In this document: positions 35,193-43,050 of the stretch, in pieces
Numbering within the stretch: the first letter of the stretch is position 1
How the letters are laid out: each line of letters opens with the position of its first letter
Assembly (NCBI GenBank): GCA_049514215.1
Contig: JBEKVI010000016.1
Location: 15,834 to 79,833, forward strand
Length of the DNA stretch: 64,000 nucleotides
Source of the DNA: BOG-994 sp049514215
GTDB lineage: Bacteria; Pseudomonadota; Gammaproteobacteria; Burkholderiales; Burkholderiaceae_D
Direction: 5' to 3'
Translations under genes and position numbers: made by a program
Notes under the pieces: model-generated
The model's database searches: none
What the model was told of the DNA's origin: nothing
Seen by the model: the letters and a program-made list of their open reading frames with translations, nothing else

Positions 35193-36110
35193 GTGAGACG
35201 CCTTCCCCTGCAATTTCTACCGACATTTCGGATTGCGGCCGAAACGCAGAATCTGCGCGCCACGGCCGAAGCCTTGCACCTCACGCACAGCGCGGTCAGC
35301 CAGCAGATCCGGCTCTTGGAAGAGCAACTCGGCTTTGAGATGTTCGAACGCAGTGGACGCAAGATCCGCCTCAACGCAGCAGGTGAGATCTTTCTTCGCA
35401 GTGTCACGGCGGGCTTGCGGGAGATTCATGCAGGTGCGCAAGCAGCCCAGGCGTCGGCGACCGGTCAGGATCAGCAGTTCAGGCTCACCGTGCTTCCCTC
35501 CTTCGCGCAACGGTGGCTGCTGCCTCGCATGGGTCGATGGCACTCGCGCTATCCGCGGGTGCGCCTCGATATCGAGGCCTCCGTCCAGGTCGTCGATCTC
35601 CAGGAGGAAGGCTTCCACGCAGGAATTCGCACAGGCGTGGGCCCCTGGGCGGGCCTCGTTTGCGAGCCCCTGTTCGACTGGCCCATGGAATTGATCGTCG
35701 TCGGGTGTCCGGCAGCCGCTCGGCGTCTGGCAGGTAAACCTGCGCAAGCGTTCGTCACGGAGGCTCTCCTGGGTGATGTCGGCACGTGGAAGGCCTGGTT
35801 CGAAGCGGCGGGAGTCAATGCCGGACCGTTTCGGCCGGTCGCATCGTTCAACGATTACGGCTTGATGCTCCAAGCGGCCGAACAGAATCTCGGACTGACC
35901 ATCACGCGTGAGCTCCTCGCGACTGACGCGCTCGCTGACGGCCGCCTCGTTCGGCTTTCCCCGGTGTCGATCGTGTCAGAGGATTCTCAGCCTTATTTCT
36001 TCGTCTTTCCCGAGCTCCTGCGCACGTGGGAGCCGCTACTGATGGTCAGAAAATGGCTGTCCGAGGAGGCTCGGCTTTCCCACGATATCTTGCGCGCCCA
36101 CAAAGGCTAG
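35193..36110 (+). CDS. LysR-family transcriptional regulator, GcvA-like
   Basis: A 305-residue regulator. The N-terminal helix-turn-helix covers about residues 5-62: LQFLPTFRIAAETQNLRATA, HLTHSAVSQQIRLLEEQLG and FERSGRKIRLN. The C-terminal co-inducer domain of about 200 residues follows, with RLTVLPSFAQRWLLPRMGRW typical of the GcvA subgroup. Target and ligand are unknown. It is divergent from the small ORF and SDR gene, the usual arrangement for a LysR target. Its stop overlaps the stop of the convergent sirtuin gene. Confidence 0.93.
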   Translation: MRRLPLQFLPTFRIAAETQNLRATAEALHLTHSAVSQQIRLLEEQLGFEMFERSGRKIRLNAAGEIFLRSVTAGLREIHAGAQAAQASATGQDQQFRLTVLPSFAQRWLLPRMGRWHSRYPRVRLDIEASVQVVDLQEEGFHAGIRTGVGPWAGLVCEPLFDWPMELIVVGCPAAARRLAGKPAQAFVTEALLGDVGTWKAWFEAAGVNAGPFRPVASFNDYGLMLQAAEQNLGLTITRELLATDALADGRLVRLSPVSIVSEDSQPYFFVFPELLRTWEPLLMVRKWLSEEARLSHDILRAHKG

Positions 36111-36835
36111 GTCAGACCGATCAGTTCCGGCAACACTTCCTCGGCGCGGCCCAGGATCTGCTCGCTAAACGCGGGATTCGGTCGCGACAAGGGCTCGAGA
36201 TTGATAAAGATCGTCCTCGCGCCGGCATAGTGCGCGCTTCGAACGTAGTCGGCCGCCGGCGTCACGAGTCCTGACGTACCGATCGACATAAACAGGTCGC
36301 ACTCCCGCAGGGCTCGCTTCACTGACCACGTCGCATCCAGTTTGGGCAGCTCTCCAAAGAGCACTACATCGGGCCGTAACGGACTTCCACACTTCGGGCA
36401 GGTCGGGACCTTGATCGTGTGCGCCGCCTCGTCTCGATGCGGGGTGAAGTCACAGGTGTCATTGCTGCATCGCGTAAAGAGGAGATTTCCATGAATTTCG
36501 GCCACATCCTGGCTTCCCGCTCGCTGGTGGAGCCCGTCGACGTTTTGCGTCACAAGCAGAAAGCGCTGATCGGGACGCAGGCTCGCCTGCAGCTGCGCGA
36601 GGGCGAAGTGTGCGGGATTGGGCTTGGCGTGAAGGACTGGCCCTCGCATGCCACCAAAGAGCATCCAGGTCTTTTCAGGGGCTCTTTTCACGCACTCTGC
36701 GTGTCCATATTCCTCGACCTGGTGCTCTTCCCACACACCGTCGGGACCCCGATAGGGCCGCAAGCCAGAGGCCACTGACACACCGGCGCCGGTCAGGATA
36801 ACGATGTTCTTGTACTGCTCAAAGCTGATCCGCAT
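36107..36835 (-). CDS. cobB: Sir2-family NAD-dependent deacylase
   Basis: A 242-residue sirtuin. Signatures are LTGAGVSVASGLRPYRG for NAD binding, TQNVDGLHQRAGS with the catalytic His nearby (EIHGN), and a zinc ribbon formed by CSNDTC and CPKCG. It removes acetyl or other acyl groups from protein lysines with NAD. RPYR replaces the more common RTFR. The first Cys pair is spaced CxxxxC rather than CxxC, a minor departure. It overlaps the 3' end of the LysR gene by 4 bp. Confidence 0.92.
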   Translation of the reverse strand: MRISFEQYKNIVILTGAGVSVASGLRPYRGPDGVWEEHQVEEYGHAECVKRAPEKTWMLFGGMRGPVLHAKPNPAHFALAQLQASLRPDQRFLLVTQNVDGLHQRAGSQDVAEIHGNLLFTRCSNDTCDFTPHRDEAAHTIKVPTCPKCGSPLRPDVVLFGELPKLDATWSVKRALRECDLFMSIGTSGLVTPAADYVRSAHYAGARTIFINLEPLSRPNPAFSEQILGRAEEVLPELIGLT

Positions 36836-37765
36836 GGCTCTCGATCCCGGCTTCCAAATCCCCTACAAACTATCATTGCTCACATGCAGTGAAAACAGAA
36901 AATCAGTATTTCCCGTCTCAGTACAACGCAAGCCGGCGACGCCTGTGCGATAGCCATGTGGCCCGGGTCGTATTCTTCCCCCCGTCAGTGAAAGACCGCC
37001 TCTGACCAATCTGAACCGGATCCGAGCTCGGTATACAACTTTCTTTGACGAAGCCGCCCTAACCGGATATTTTAATTTTCGCCCGCTGACTGCAAGCTCT
37101 TCCATTAACCCAGCGGGGTTGCTTGAGCCTACCCAGACGAATGTCCACTGCGCGAGAAAGCATGCCGTGAATGGGATTTTCTTGCGAGGCTTGCCGGACA
37201 TACAGGCATCAAGGAAACTTCTCATCGGGCCGTTCTCGCTGGATCGCGAAGGCCTGATTCAGGTGCCGATTCATAGGGGACCCGGAGCAGTTACGTTCGA
37301 AGCAGGCGAATACGAGAGATCGGTAGGGGTCTACAGCCCCTGGTTGAACGACCAAATGACTTGCGAAGGAGTCAGGGTCCCGGTTGATAAAGCGAGATTC
37401 AGCGAGCGCATTTCACGTGCATGATTGAGTCAGGCGAGCGAGTGCCGTTAGCTTTCATCGAGGTCGTCGGAAGAAAACTTGTGCTCGCCCGATGCGCGGG
37501 GTTAGTCCTCGCGCTGAAAGGCTATCATCCCCAATACGTTCCGGTCGCTGTCTCTGGTGCCGCGCTTTTACGCCTTAACGCGATGACGCAGTACTGCCAT
37601 TCTTAGCCCGCAGATTACGGCCCGCTTCGTCGGTCGACGACAGGGGCGATTCAGCTGGAAACGAGGCCTCGTTCCGCTTGGCCGGGCTCTGGACGGGTTC
37701 GGGCTTTTCGCGGCATCGCACACCGGTCAAGGGCGGCAACTGACGAATCTGGGTGAACGTATGAT
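36836..37765. other. 930-bp gene-poor region
   Basis: Between the sirtuin gene and tRNA-Cys there are only short open frames on both strands (for example 37119-37424 and 37421-37606 on +, 36863-37225 on -). None has a recognised domain, and base use looks unlike the flanking genes. It could be decayed DNA next to a tRNA, a usual place for island insertion, but I see no integrase remnant or attachment repeat. Confidence 0.45.
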
Positions 37766-37839
37766 TGGAGGCGGGGACGGGAATCGAACCCATTTAGACG
37801 GCTTTGCAGGCCGCTGCATAACCACTCTGCCACCCCGCC
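37766..37839 (-). tRNA. tRNA-Cys(GCA)
   Basis: A 74-nt cloverleaf with acceptor GGCGGGG/CCCCGCC, D-arm around GGCAGAGTGGTTATGC, anticodon stem and loop CGGCCTGCAAAGCCG giving GCA, T-arm GGGTTCGATTCCC and encoded CCA. It lies downstream of the terminator that follows tRNA-Gly, so it probably has its own promoter; TACAAT at 37864-37869 is a candidate -10 without a good -35. Confidence 0.96.
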
Positions 37840-37926
37840 CGATGGGGACAAGAATCAGGTCGTATTGTAGCGACGCGCCCGAAAGCGTGCCTACAACTTA
37901 AGTGTCAAACGTTTCAAAACGCCGAC

Positions 37927-37964
37927 AAACAAAAGGGGAAGCCACACGTTCGTCCGGCTTCCCC
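37927..37964 (-). terminator. Rho-independent terminator after tRNA-Gly
   Basis: On the - strand GGGGAAGCC pairs with GGCTTCCCC (37956-37964 with 37935-37943), a 9-bp GC-rich stem with a 12-nt loop, followed at once by TTTTGTTTG. It lies 8 bp past the tRNA-Gly 3' end and separates the two tRNA genes. Confidence 0.85.
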
Positions 37965-37971
37965 AAGGACC

Positions 37972-38047
37972 TGGAGCGGGAAACGAGTCTCGAACTCGCG
38001 ACCTCAACCTTGGCAAGGTTGCGCTCTACCAACTGAGCTATTCCCGC
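37972..38047 (-). tRNA. tRNA-Gly(GCC)
   Basis: A 76-nt cloverleaf with acceptor GCGGGAA/TTCCCGC, D-arm TAGCTCAGTTGGTAGAGC, anticodon arm CAACCTTGCCAAGGTTG giving GCC, T-arm GCGAGTTCGAGACTCGT and encoded CCA. A consensus sigma-70 promoter lies immediately upstream and a strong terminator downstream, so this is a monocistronic tRNA unit. Confidence 0.97.
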
Positions 38048-38065
38048 ATCTTAAACAGAGGGGCA

Positions 38066-38093
38066 ATTATATCGTCGGGCAAAAACCTGTCAA
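38066..38093 (-). promoter_or_regulatory. Consensus sigma-70 promoter of tRNA-Gly
   Basis: On the - strand TTGACA (38093-38088) and TATAAT (38071-38066) match both hexamers perfectly with a 16-bp spacer. The tRNA begins 18 bp after the -10. The G/C-rich bases between the -10 and the tRNA could act as a stringent discriminator. Confidence 0.9.
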
Positions 38094-38332
38094 GGCGGCC
38101 CGCGCGAGTGATTTTGTGCGCGTGTGATGCGATCGATGATGAGCACGCCGGGATCGCGAACCATGGCAAGAAGGGGAATCGCCGAGGGCACTTCGATACA
38201 GGCGCTTGGGTGAAGACCAGGACAAGAGGATCGATGAACCGCAGCACATCATAGGCACTTTCGATGCCCGACTTAGCCTCACCGGAGGGCTGCCGACGTG
38301 AACCGGTTAAAATGGGCCCACAAGAATCCCGC

Positions 38333-41300
38333 ATGCCTGCCCTCCTCCCACGATCTACTCAGCGCATCCACTGGCCGACCCCCGCCGGCTCAGGGGATGC
38401 ATGGATGCTTGCCAACGCCGCCCAGGAACTTCATTCGACGCGGCGACTGCTGACGGTGCTTTGCGCGCAGGCACTGGATGCGCAGCGCCTGCGTGACGAG
38501 ATCCCCTTTTTTGCGCCGGAACTACGCGTCCACCTTTTGCCAGACTGGGAGACACTCCCCTACGATCAGTTCTCGCCCCACCAGGACCTGGTTTCAGAAC
38601 GACTGGCGACGTTGCACTACGTTCGATCCGGGCAATGCGATGTACTTATCGTCCCCGTCACGACCGCCCTCTACCGTCTTGCCCCCCCCTCTCATCTTGC
38701 GGGCTATACGTTTTTCTTTCATCAGGGCCAGCGCCTTGACGAAGGCAAGCTTCGAGAGCAGCTAACGCTTGCCGGATACCAACACGTCGCCCAGGTTCTC
38801 TCGCCCGGGGAGTACAGCGTGCGTGGAGGCCTCATTGATCTGTTTCCGATGGGCTCGGTGCTGCCCTATCGACTGGACCTGCTGAGCGACGAGATCGAAT
38901 CGATCCGGACGTTCGACGTCAACACCCAGCGAAGTCTTTATCCGGTCCGCGACGTCCGGTTATTACCGGGCCGCGAATTTCCCATGGATGAGGCCGCAAG
39001 AACGGCGTTTCGCGGCCGGTGGCGCGAGCGCTTTGAGGGCGACCCGAGTCGGTCCCCCATCTACCGGGACATCGGCAACGGGATTCCGTCGGCAGGCATC
39101 GAATACTATCTGCCGCTTTTTTTCGAAGAGACCGCGACCCTTGCTCAATTCCTTCCAGAGGACAGCGTCGTCGCGATCGCCGGAGATGCGGAGCCGGCCA
39201 TTCGCCGCTTTCTCGACGATGCCCAGCAGCGTTTCAAGTTTCTGTCCGCCAATCGCGAGCGGCCCCTGCTTCGGCCCGATGAAATTTTCCTGAATGACGA
39301 GGCCTTCTTCGTCTCACTTCAGGATTATGGCCGCATCGTTATCAGCGGCACGCCCTCAGAGAAAGGCCCGACCTACGGCACGCCTATGGTCGCTGTGGAC
39401 CGGCGCGCCGACGATCCTCTGGCCCGATTCCGTGCGCATCTGGCGAGCACATCGCGACGCACATTGGTCGTTGCCGAATCAGCGGGACGCCGTGAGACGA
39501 TGCTGCAGTACTTTCACGAATATCACCTCGCGCCCTCGCCATTCGACTCGTTCGCCGCTTTCCTTGCTGCCGATGCGCCATTTGGTCTGTGTGTCGCTTC
39601 CCTGTCCAGTGGCTTCGCCCTAAACGAACCCTCAGTCACCGTCATCACGGAGACGGAGCTCTACGCAGAGGGTGGCAAGCGACGTATCGGCAAGCGGCAG
39701 CAAGAGCGCGTGAGCAACGTCGAGATGATGGTCCGGGATCTCTCGGAGCTGCGGGAAGGCGATCCGGTGGTTCATGCCCAGCACGGTATTGGACGCTACC
39801 GCGGTCTCCTGAACATGGATGTGGGCGAGGGAGAAACAGAGTTCCTCGACCTCGAGTACGCCAACGAGACCAAGCTATACGTTCCCGTTTCGCAGTTGCA
39901 TACGATTTCCCGCTATTCGGGGGCTGACCCCGACGAAGCGCCGCTGCACGCCCTGGGCTCGGGACAATGGGAGAAAGCCAAGAGAAAGGCAGCGCAACAG
40001 ATCCGCGACACCGCCGCCGAGTTGTTGAATATCTACGCGCGCCGCGCAGCTCGACAGGGCCACGCGTTCCACTACTCGCTGCACGACTACGAAGCGTTCG
40101 CGGCGACTTTTGGGTTCGAGGAAACGGCAGATCAAGCAGCTGCAATCGTTGCCGTCATCGAAGACATGGCGTCGGGACGACCCATGGATCGACTGGTCTG
40201 CGGTGATGTCGGCTTCGGCAAGACCGAGGTTGCTCTGCGCGCCGCGTTCGTGGCCGTCATGGGCGGCAAACAGGTGGCCCTGTTGGCGCCGACCACCCTC
40301 CTGGCTGAACAGCATTTCCAGACCTTCTCCGATCGATTCTCGGACTGGCCCGTGCGTGTGGCCGAACTCTCCCGGTTCAAGTCGGGAAAGGAGGTCTCGG
40401 CGGCGATCGAGGGGATCAACGCCGGAACCGTCGACATTGTGATCGGCACGCACAAGCTCTTGTCTCCGCAGGTTCGTTTTTCCCGGCTCGGATTGGTGAT
40501 CATCGACGAAGAACATCGATTCGGTGTACGTCAGAAGGAACGCATGAAGGAGTTGCGGGCTGAAGTCGACGTGCTGACTCTGACGGCCACCCCGATACCG
40601 CGAACCCTCGGCATGAGCCTTGAGGGGATCCGTGATTTCTCCGTTATCGCTACGGCCCCGCAGAAGCGTCTGGCGATCAAGACCTTCGTGCGTCGCGAAA
40701 CCGATGGCACCATGCGCGAGGCGATCTTGCGCGAGCTTAAACGGGGCGGCCAGGTCTATTTCCTTCACAACGAGGTGGCGACGATCGAAAATCGGCGGGC
40801 AGCTCTTCAGGAGCTCGTTCCCGAGGCACGGGTCGCCGTCGCGCACGGGCAAATGGACGAGCGCGACCTGGAAAAGGTGATGCGGGAGTTCTACCAGCAG
40901 CGCCACAATCTGCTCCTGTGCACCACCATCATTGAAACCGGCATCGACGTCCCCACGGCAAATACCATCGTCATCCATCGGGCCGATCGATTCGGCCTGG
41001 CCCAACTGCATCAGTTGCGTGGACGCGTGGGGCGGTCGCATCACCAGGCCTATGCGTACCTCATGATCCACGACGAAGGGGCCTTGACACGCCAGGCCCA
41101 ACTGCGTCTGGACGCAATCCAGCAGATGGAAGAGCTCGGTAGCGGCTTCTATCTTGCGATGCACGATCTTGAAATCCGCGGTGCGGGTGAGGTGCTCGGG
41201 GAGAACCAGTCCGGCAACATGCAGGAGATCGGATTTCAGCTCTACAGCGAGATGCTCAACGACGCGGTGCGTGCGCTCAAGCATGGGCGCGAGCCGGACC

Positions 41301-41752
41301 TGATGCAGCCATTGGGCGTGACCACCGAAATCAACCTGCACTCGCCGGCTCTTTTGCCTCAGACCTATTGTGGGGACGTTCATGAGCGCTTATCGATCTA
41401 CAAGCGGCTCGCCAGTTGCGCGAGCATCGACGATCTCAGTGAGCTTCAGGAAGAACTGATCGATCGGTTCGGAAAACTCCCCGAACCCGCCCATGCATTG
41501 ATCGAGACCCATCGCCTGCGCATCCTGGCCAGGCCCCTGGGTATCGCCAAGATCGACGCCAACGCCGAATCGGTGACCTTCCAGTTCATACCGCAGCCAC
41601 CCATCGATTCGATGAAGATCATCGCGCTCGTGCAGTCGAACCGAAGCATGAAGCTTTCAGGCCAGGACCGGCTGCGGCTGGCCTTGGATGCGCCCGAACT
41701 CGGCGCCCGCATCGCGGCCGTTCGCAGTACCTTGCATGCCCTGACGCACTAG
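38333..41752 (+). CDS. mfd: Transcription-repair coupling factor Mfd
   Basis: A 1139-residue translocase that frees RNA polymerase stalled at DNA damage and recruits UvrA. Order of parts: UvrB-like N-terminal region with LLPDWETLPYDQFSPHQDL, RNA-polymerase interaction domain (DPVVHAQHGIGRYRGL), then a RecG-like helicase with Walker A CGDVGFGKTEVALRAAF, DEEHRFG box and TATPIPRTL, and a C-terminal domain. Start ATG 38333 chosen; ATG 38312 is possible. serB starts 3 bp after its stop. Confidence 0.97.
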   Translation: MPALLPRSTQRIHWPTPAGSGDAWMLANAAQELHSTRRLLTVLCAQALDAQRLRDEIPFFAPELRVHLLPDWETLPYDQFSPHQDLVSERLATLHYVRSGQCDVLIVPVTTALYRLAPPSHLAGYTFFFHQGQRLDEGKLREQLTLAGYQHVAQVLSPGEYSVRGGLIDLFPMGSVLPYRLDLLSDEIESIRTFDVNTQRSLYPVRDVRLLPGREFPMDEAARTAFRGRWRERFEGDPSRSPIYRDIGNGIPSAGIEYYLPLFFEETATLAQFLPEDSVVAIAGDAEPAIRRFLDDAQQRFKFLSANRERPLLRPDEIFLNDEAFFVSLQDYGRIVISGTPSEKGPTYGTPMVAVDRRADDPLARFRAHLASTSRRTLVVAESAGRRETMLQYFHEYHLAPSPFDSFAAFLAADAPFGLCVASLSSGFALNEPSVTVITETELYAEGGKRRIGKRQQERVSNVEMMVRDLSELREGDPVVHAQHGIGRYRGLLNMDVGEGETEFLDLEYANETKLYVPVSQLHTISRYSGADPDEAPLHALGSGQWEKAKRKAAQQIRDTAAELLNIYARRAARQGHAFHYSLHDYEAFAATFGFEETADQAAAIVAVIEDMASGRPMDRLVCGDVGFGKTEVALRAAFVAVMGGKQVALLAPTTLLAEQHFQTFSDRFSDWPVRVAELSRFKSGKEVSAAIEGINAGTVDIVIGTHKLLSPQVRFSRLGLVIIDEEHRFGVRQKERMKELRAEVDVLTLTATPIPRTLGMSLEGIRDFSVIATAPQKRLAIKTFVRRETDGTMREAILRELKRGGQVYFLHNEVATIENRRAALQELVPEARVAVAHGQMDERDLEKVMREFYQQRHNLLLCTTIIETGIDVPTANTIVIHRADRFGLAQLHQLRGRVGRSHHQAYAYLMIHDEGALTRQAQLRLDAIQQMEELGSGFYLAMHDLEIRGAGEVLGENQSGNMQEIGFQLYSEMLNDAVRALKHGREPDLMQPLGVTTEINLHSPALLPQTYCGDVHERLSIYKRLASCASIDDLSELQEELIDRFGKLPEPAHALIETHRLRILARPLGIAKIDANAESVTFQFIPQPPIDSMKIIALVQSNRSMKLSGQDRLRLALDAPELGARIAAVRSTLHALTH

Positions 41753-41755
41753 CGC

Positions 41756-42619
41756 ATGGATCTGATCCTGACTGGCCCGCGCACGCGCCGCAACGCGGTG
41801 CTCGCTCGCGTGGGCAGCGCGTTTGCGATGGATTCGACCGTAGCGGAGACGTCCAGCGGAAAGAGTCTTCGGTGCGCGGGCGTGCTGGATTGCGAATCAT
41901 TTCGCAAGACTATTGAAGCCGAATGTGCGCGCTCCCGTGTGGACTTCGCGTTCGTGGCACCCGGTGTGCGGTTCTCCGAATTCGGCCTGCTGGCCATGGA
42001 CATGGACTCGACGCTCATTACGATCGAGTGCATCGATGAAATGGCCGATCTTTGGGGCGTGAAGTCGAAAGTCGCTGCCATTACCGAGGCCTCGATGCGC
42101 GGCGAGCTAGCCGACTTTCAGACCAGCCTGGCGCGCCGCCTTGCGCTATTGGCCGGAGCTCCCGAAAGCATTTTGAATCGGGTATACAGCGAACGGCTGA
42201 AATTGTCTCCCGGGGCTCTTCGTCTTTTGAAAGCGGCGCAGGTTCGCGGCCTCCGCACGCTGCTCGTCTCGGGCGGGTTCACTTTCTTTGTGGAACGTCT
42301 GAAAAAGCGACTGAAGCTGGACTTCACGCTCGCCAACAAACTGGAGATCGAGGCAGGCCAACTCACCGGGCGAATCGTCGGAGCCGTCGTCGATGCGCAC
42401 GCCAAACGGCACATGCTCGAAGTCACGAGCGAGAAACTCGGCCTCCCGTCATCGCGGGTTCTAGCCATTGGCGACGGCGCGAATGATCTGAAGATGCTCG
42501 CGTGGGCCGGAACGAGCGTCGCCTATCACGCCAAACCCGTGGTCGCTAGCGAGGCGATGCACTCGATTCGCTTCGGAGGTCTGGACGTGGTGCTCGAGTG
42601 GTTCGAGGATTCGCGGTAG
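41756..42619 (+). CDS. serB: Phosphoserine phosphatase
   Basis: A 287-residue HAD phosphatase of serine synthesis. The nucleophile motif is AMDMDSTLITIECIDEMA, motif II TLLVSGGFTFF, motif III the Lys of DAHAKRHMLE, and motif IV AIGDGANDLKMLAWAGTSVAYHAKP. About 80 residues precede the HAD core, shorter than the ACT-like N-terminus of E. coli SerB. It follows mfd by 3 bp and is probably cotranscribed with it. Confidence 0.96.
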   Translation: MDLILTGPRTRRNAVLARVGSAFAMDSTVAETSSGKSLRCAGVLDCESFRKTIEAECARSRVDFAFVAPGVRFSEFGLLAMDMDSTLITIECIDEMADLWGVKSKVAAITEASMRGELADFQTSLARRLALLAGAPESILNRVYSERLKLSPGALRLLKAAQVRGLRTLLVSGGFTFFVERLKKRLKLDFTLANKLEIEAGQLTGRIVGAVVDAHAKRHMLEVTSEKLGLPSSRVLAIGDGANDLKMLAWAGTSVAYHAKPVVASEAMHSIRFGGLDVVLEWFEDSR

Positions 42620-42648
42620 GCAACGCGCGACGCGGACGGAACGGCCGT

Positions 42649-43050
42649 TCACGATGGACGGTTGCGCATCCAGTCGGCCGTGGCGGAGAATTGATTGAAT
42701 AATTGGGCGCAAAGACCGGGCTCCAGGCCGACGCCGTCCATCGCGGCGCGCATGCAAGCCAGCCACTGGTCTCGCTCGCCCGTGCCGATGGCAAAGGGCA
42801 GGTGACGCGCCCTGAGCATCGGATGGCCGAAGCGATTCACATAATGATTGGGTCCACCCAGGAGCCCGCAAAGAAACCAGAAGAGCTTGTCGCGGGAGCC
42901 GGCCAGTGAAGGTGGGTGCAGTGCCCGTAGCCCAGCGAAGGCGGGATCAAGATCCATGAGATCGTAGAAGCGGTCAACCAATTCCCTAAGCTTCAGTTCG
43001 CCGCCGATGGCATCGAAAGGCGGCGACGCGGCTGCTTCTCCGATCTGCAT
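42649..43050 (-). CDS. Group II truncated haemoglobin
   Basis: A 133-residue 2-over-2 globin. LVDRFYDLMDLDPAFAGLRALHPP is the N-terminal helix pair, LFWFLCGLLGGP carries the E-helix, and NRFGHPMLRARHLPFAIG includes the proximal His (H of ARHLPF) and the conserved Trp region WLACM. Group II globins bind oxygen or nitric oxide. It abuts the permease gene: its ATG follows directly on that gene's stop. Confidence 0.93.
   Translation of the reverse strand: MQIGEAAASPPFDAIGGELKLRELVDRFYDLMDLDPAFAGLRALHPPSLAGSRDKLFWFLCGLLGGPNHYVNRFGHPMLRARHLPFAIGTGERDQWLACMRAAMDGVGLEPGLCAQLFNQFSATADWMRNRPS

Noticed and set aside
37119..37606. Two consecutive + strand frames in the gene-poor region
   Set aside because: No family resemblance, poor ribosome sites; treated as noncoding.
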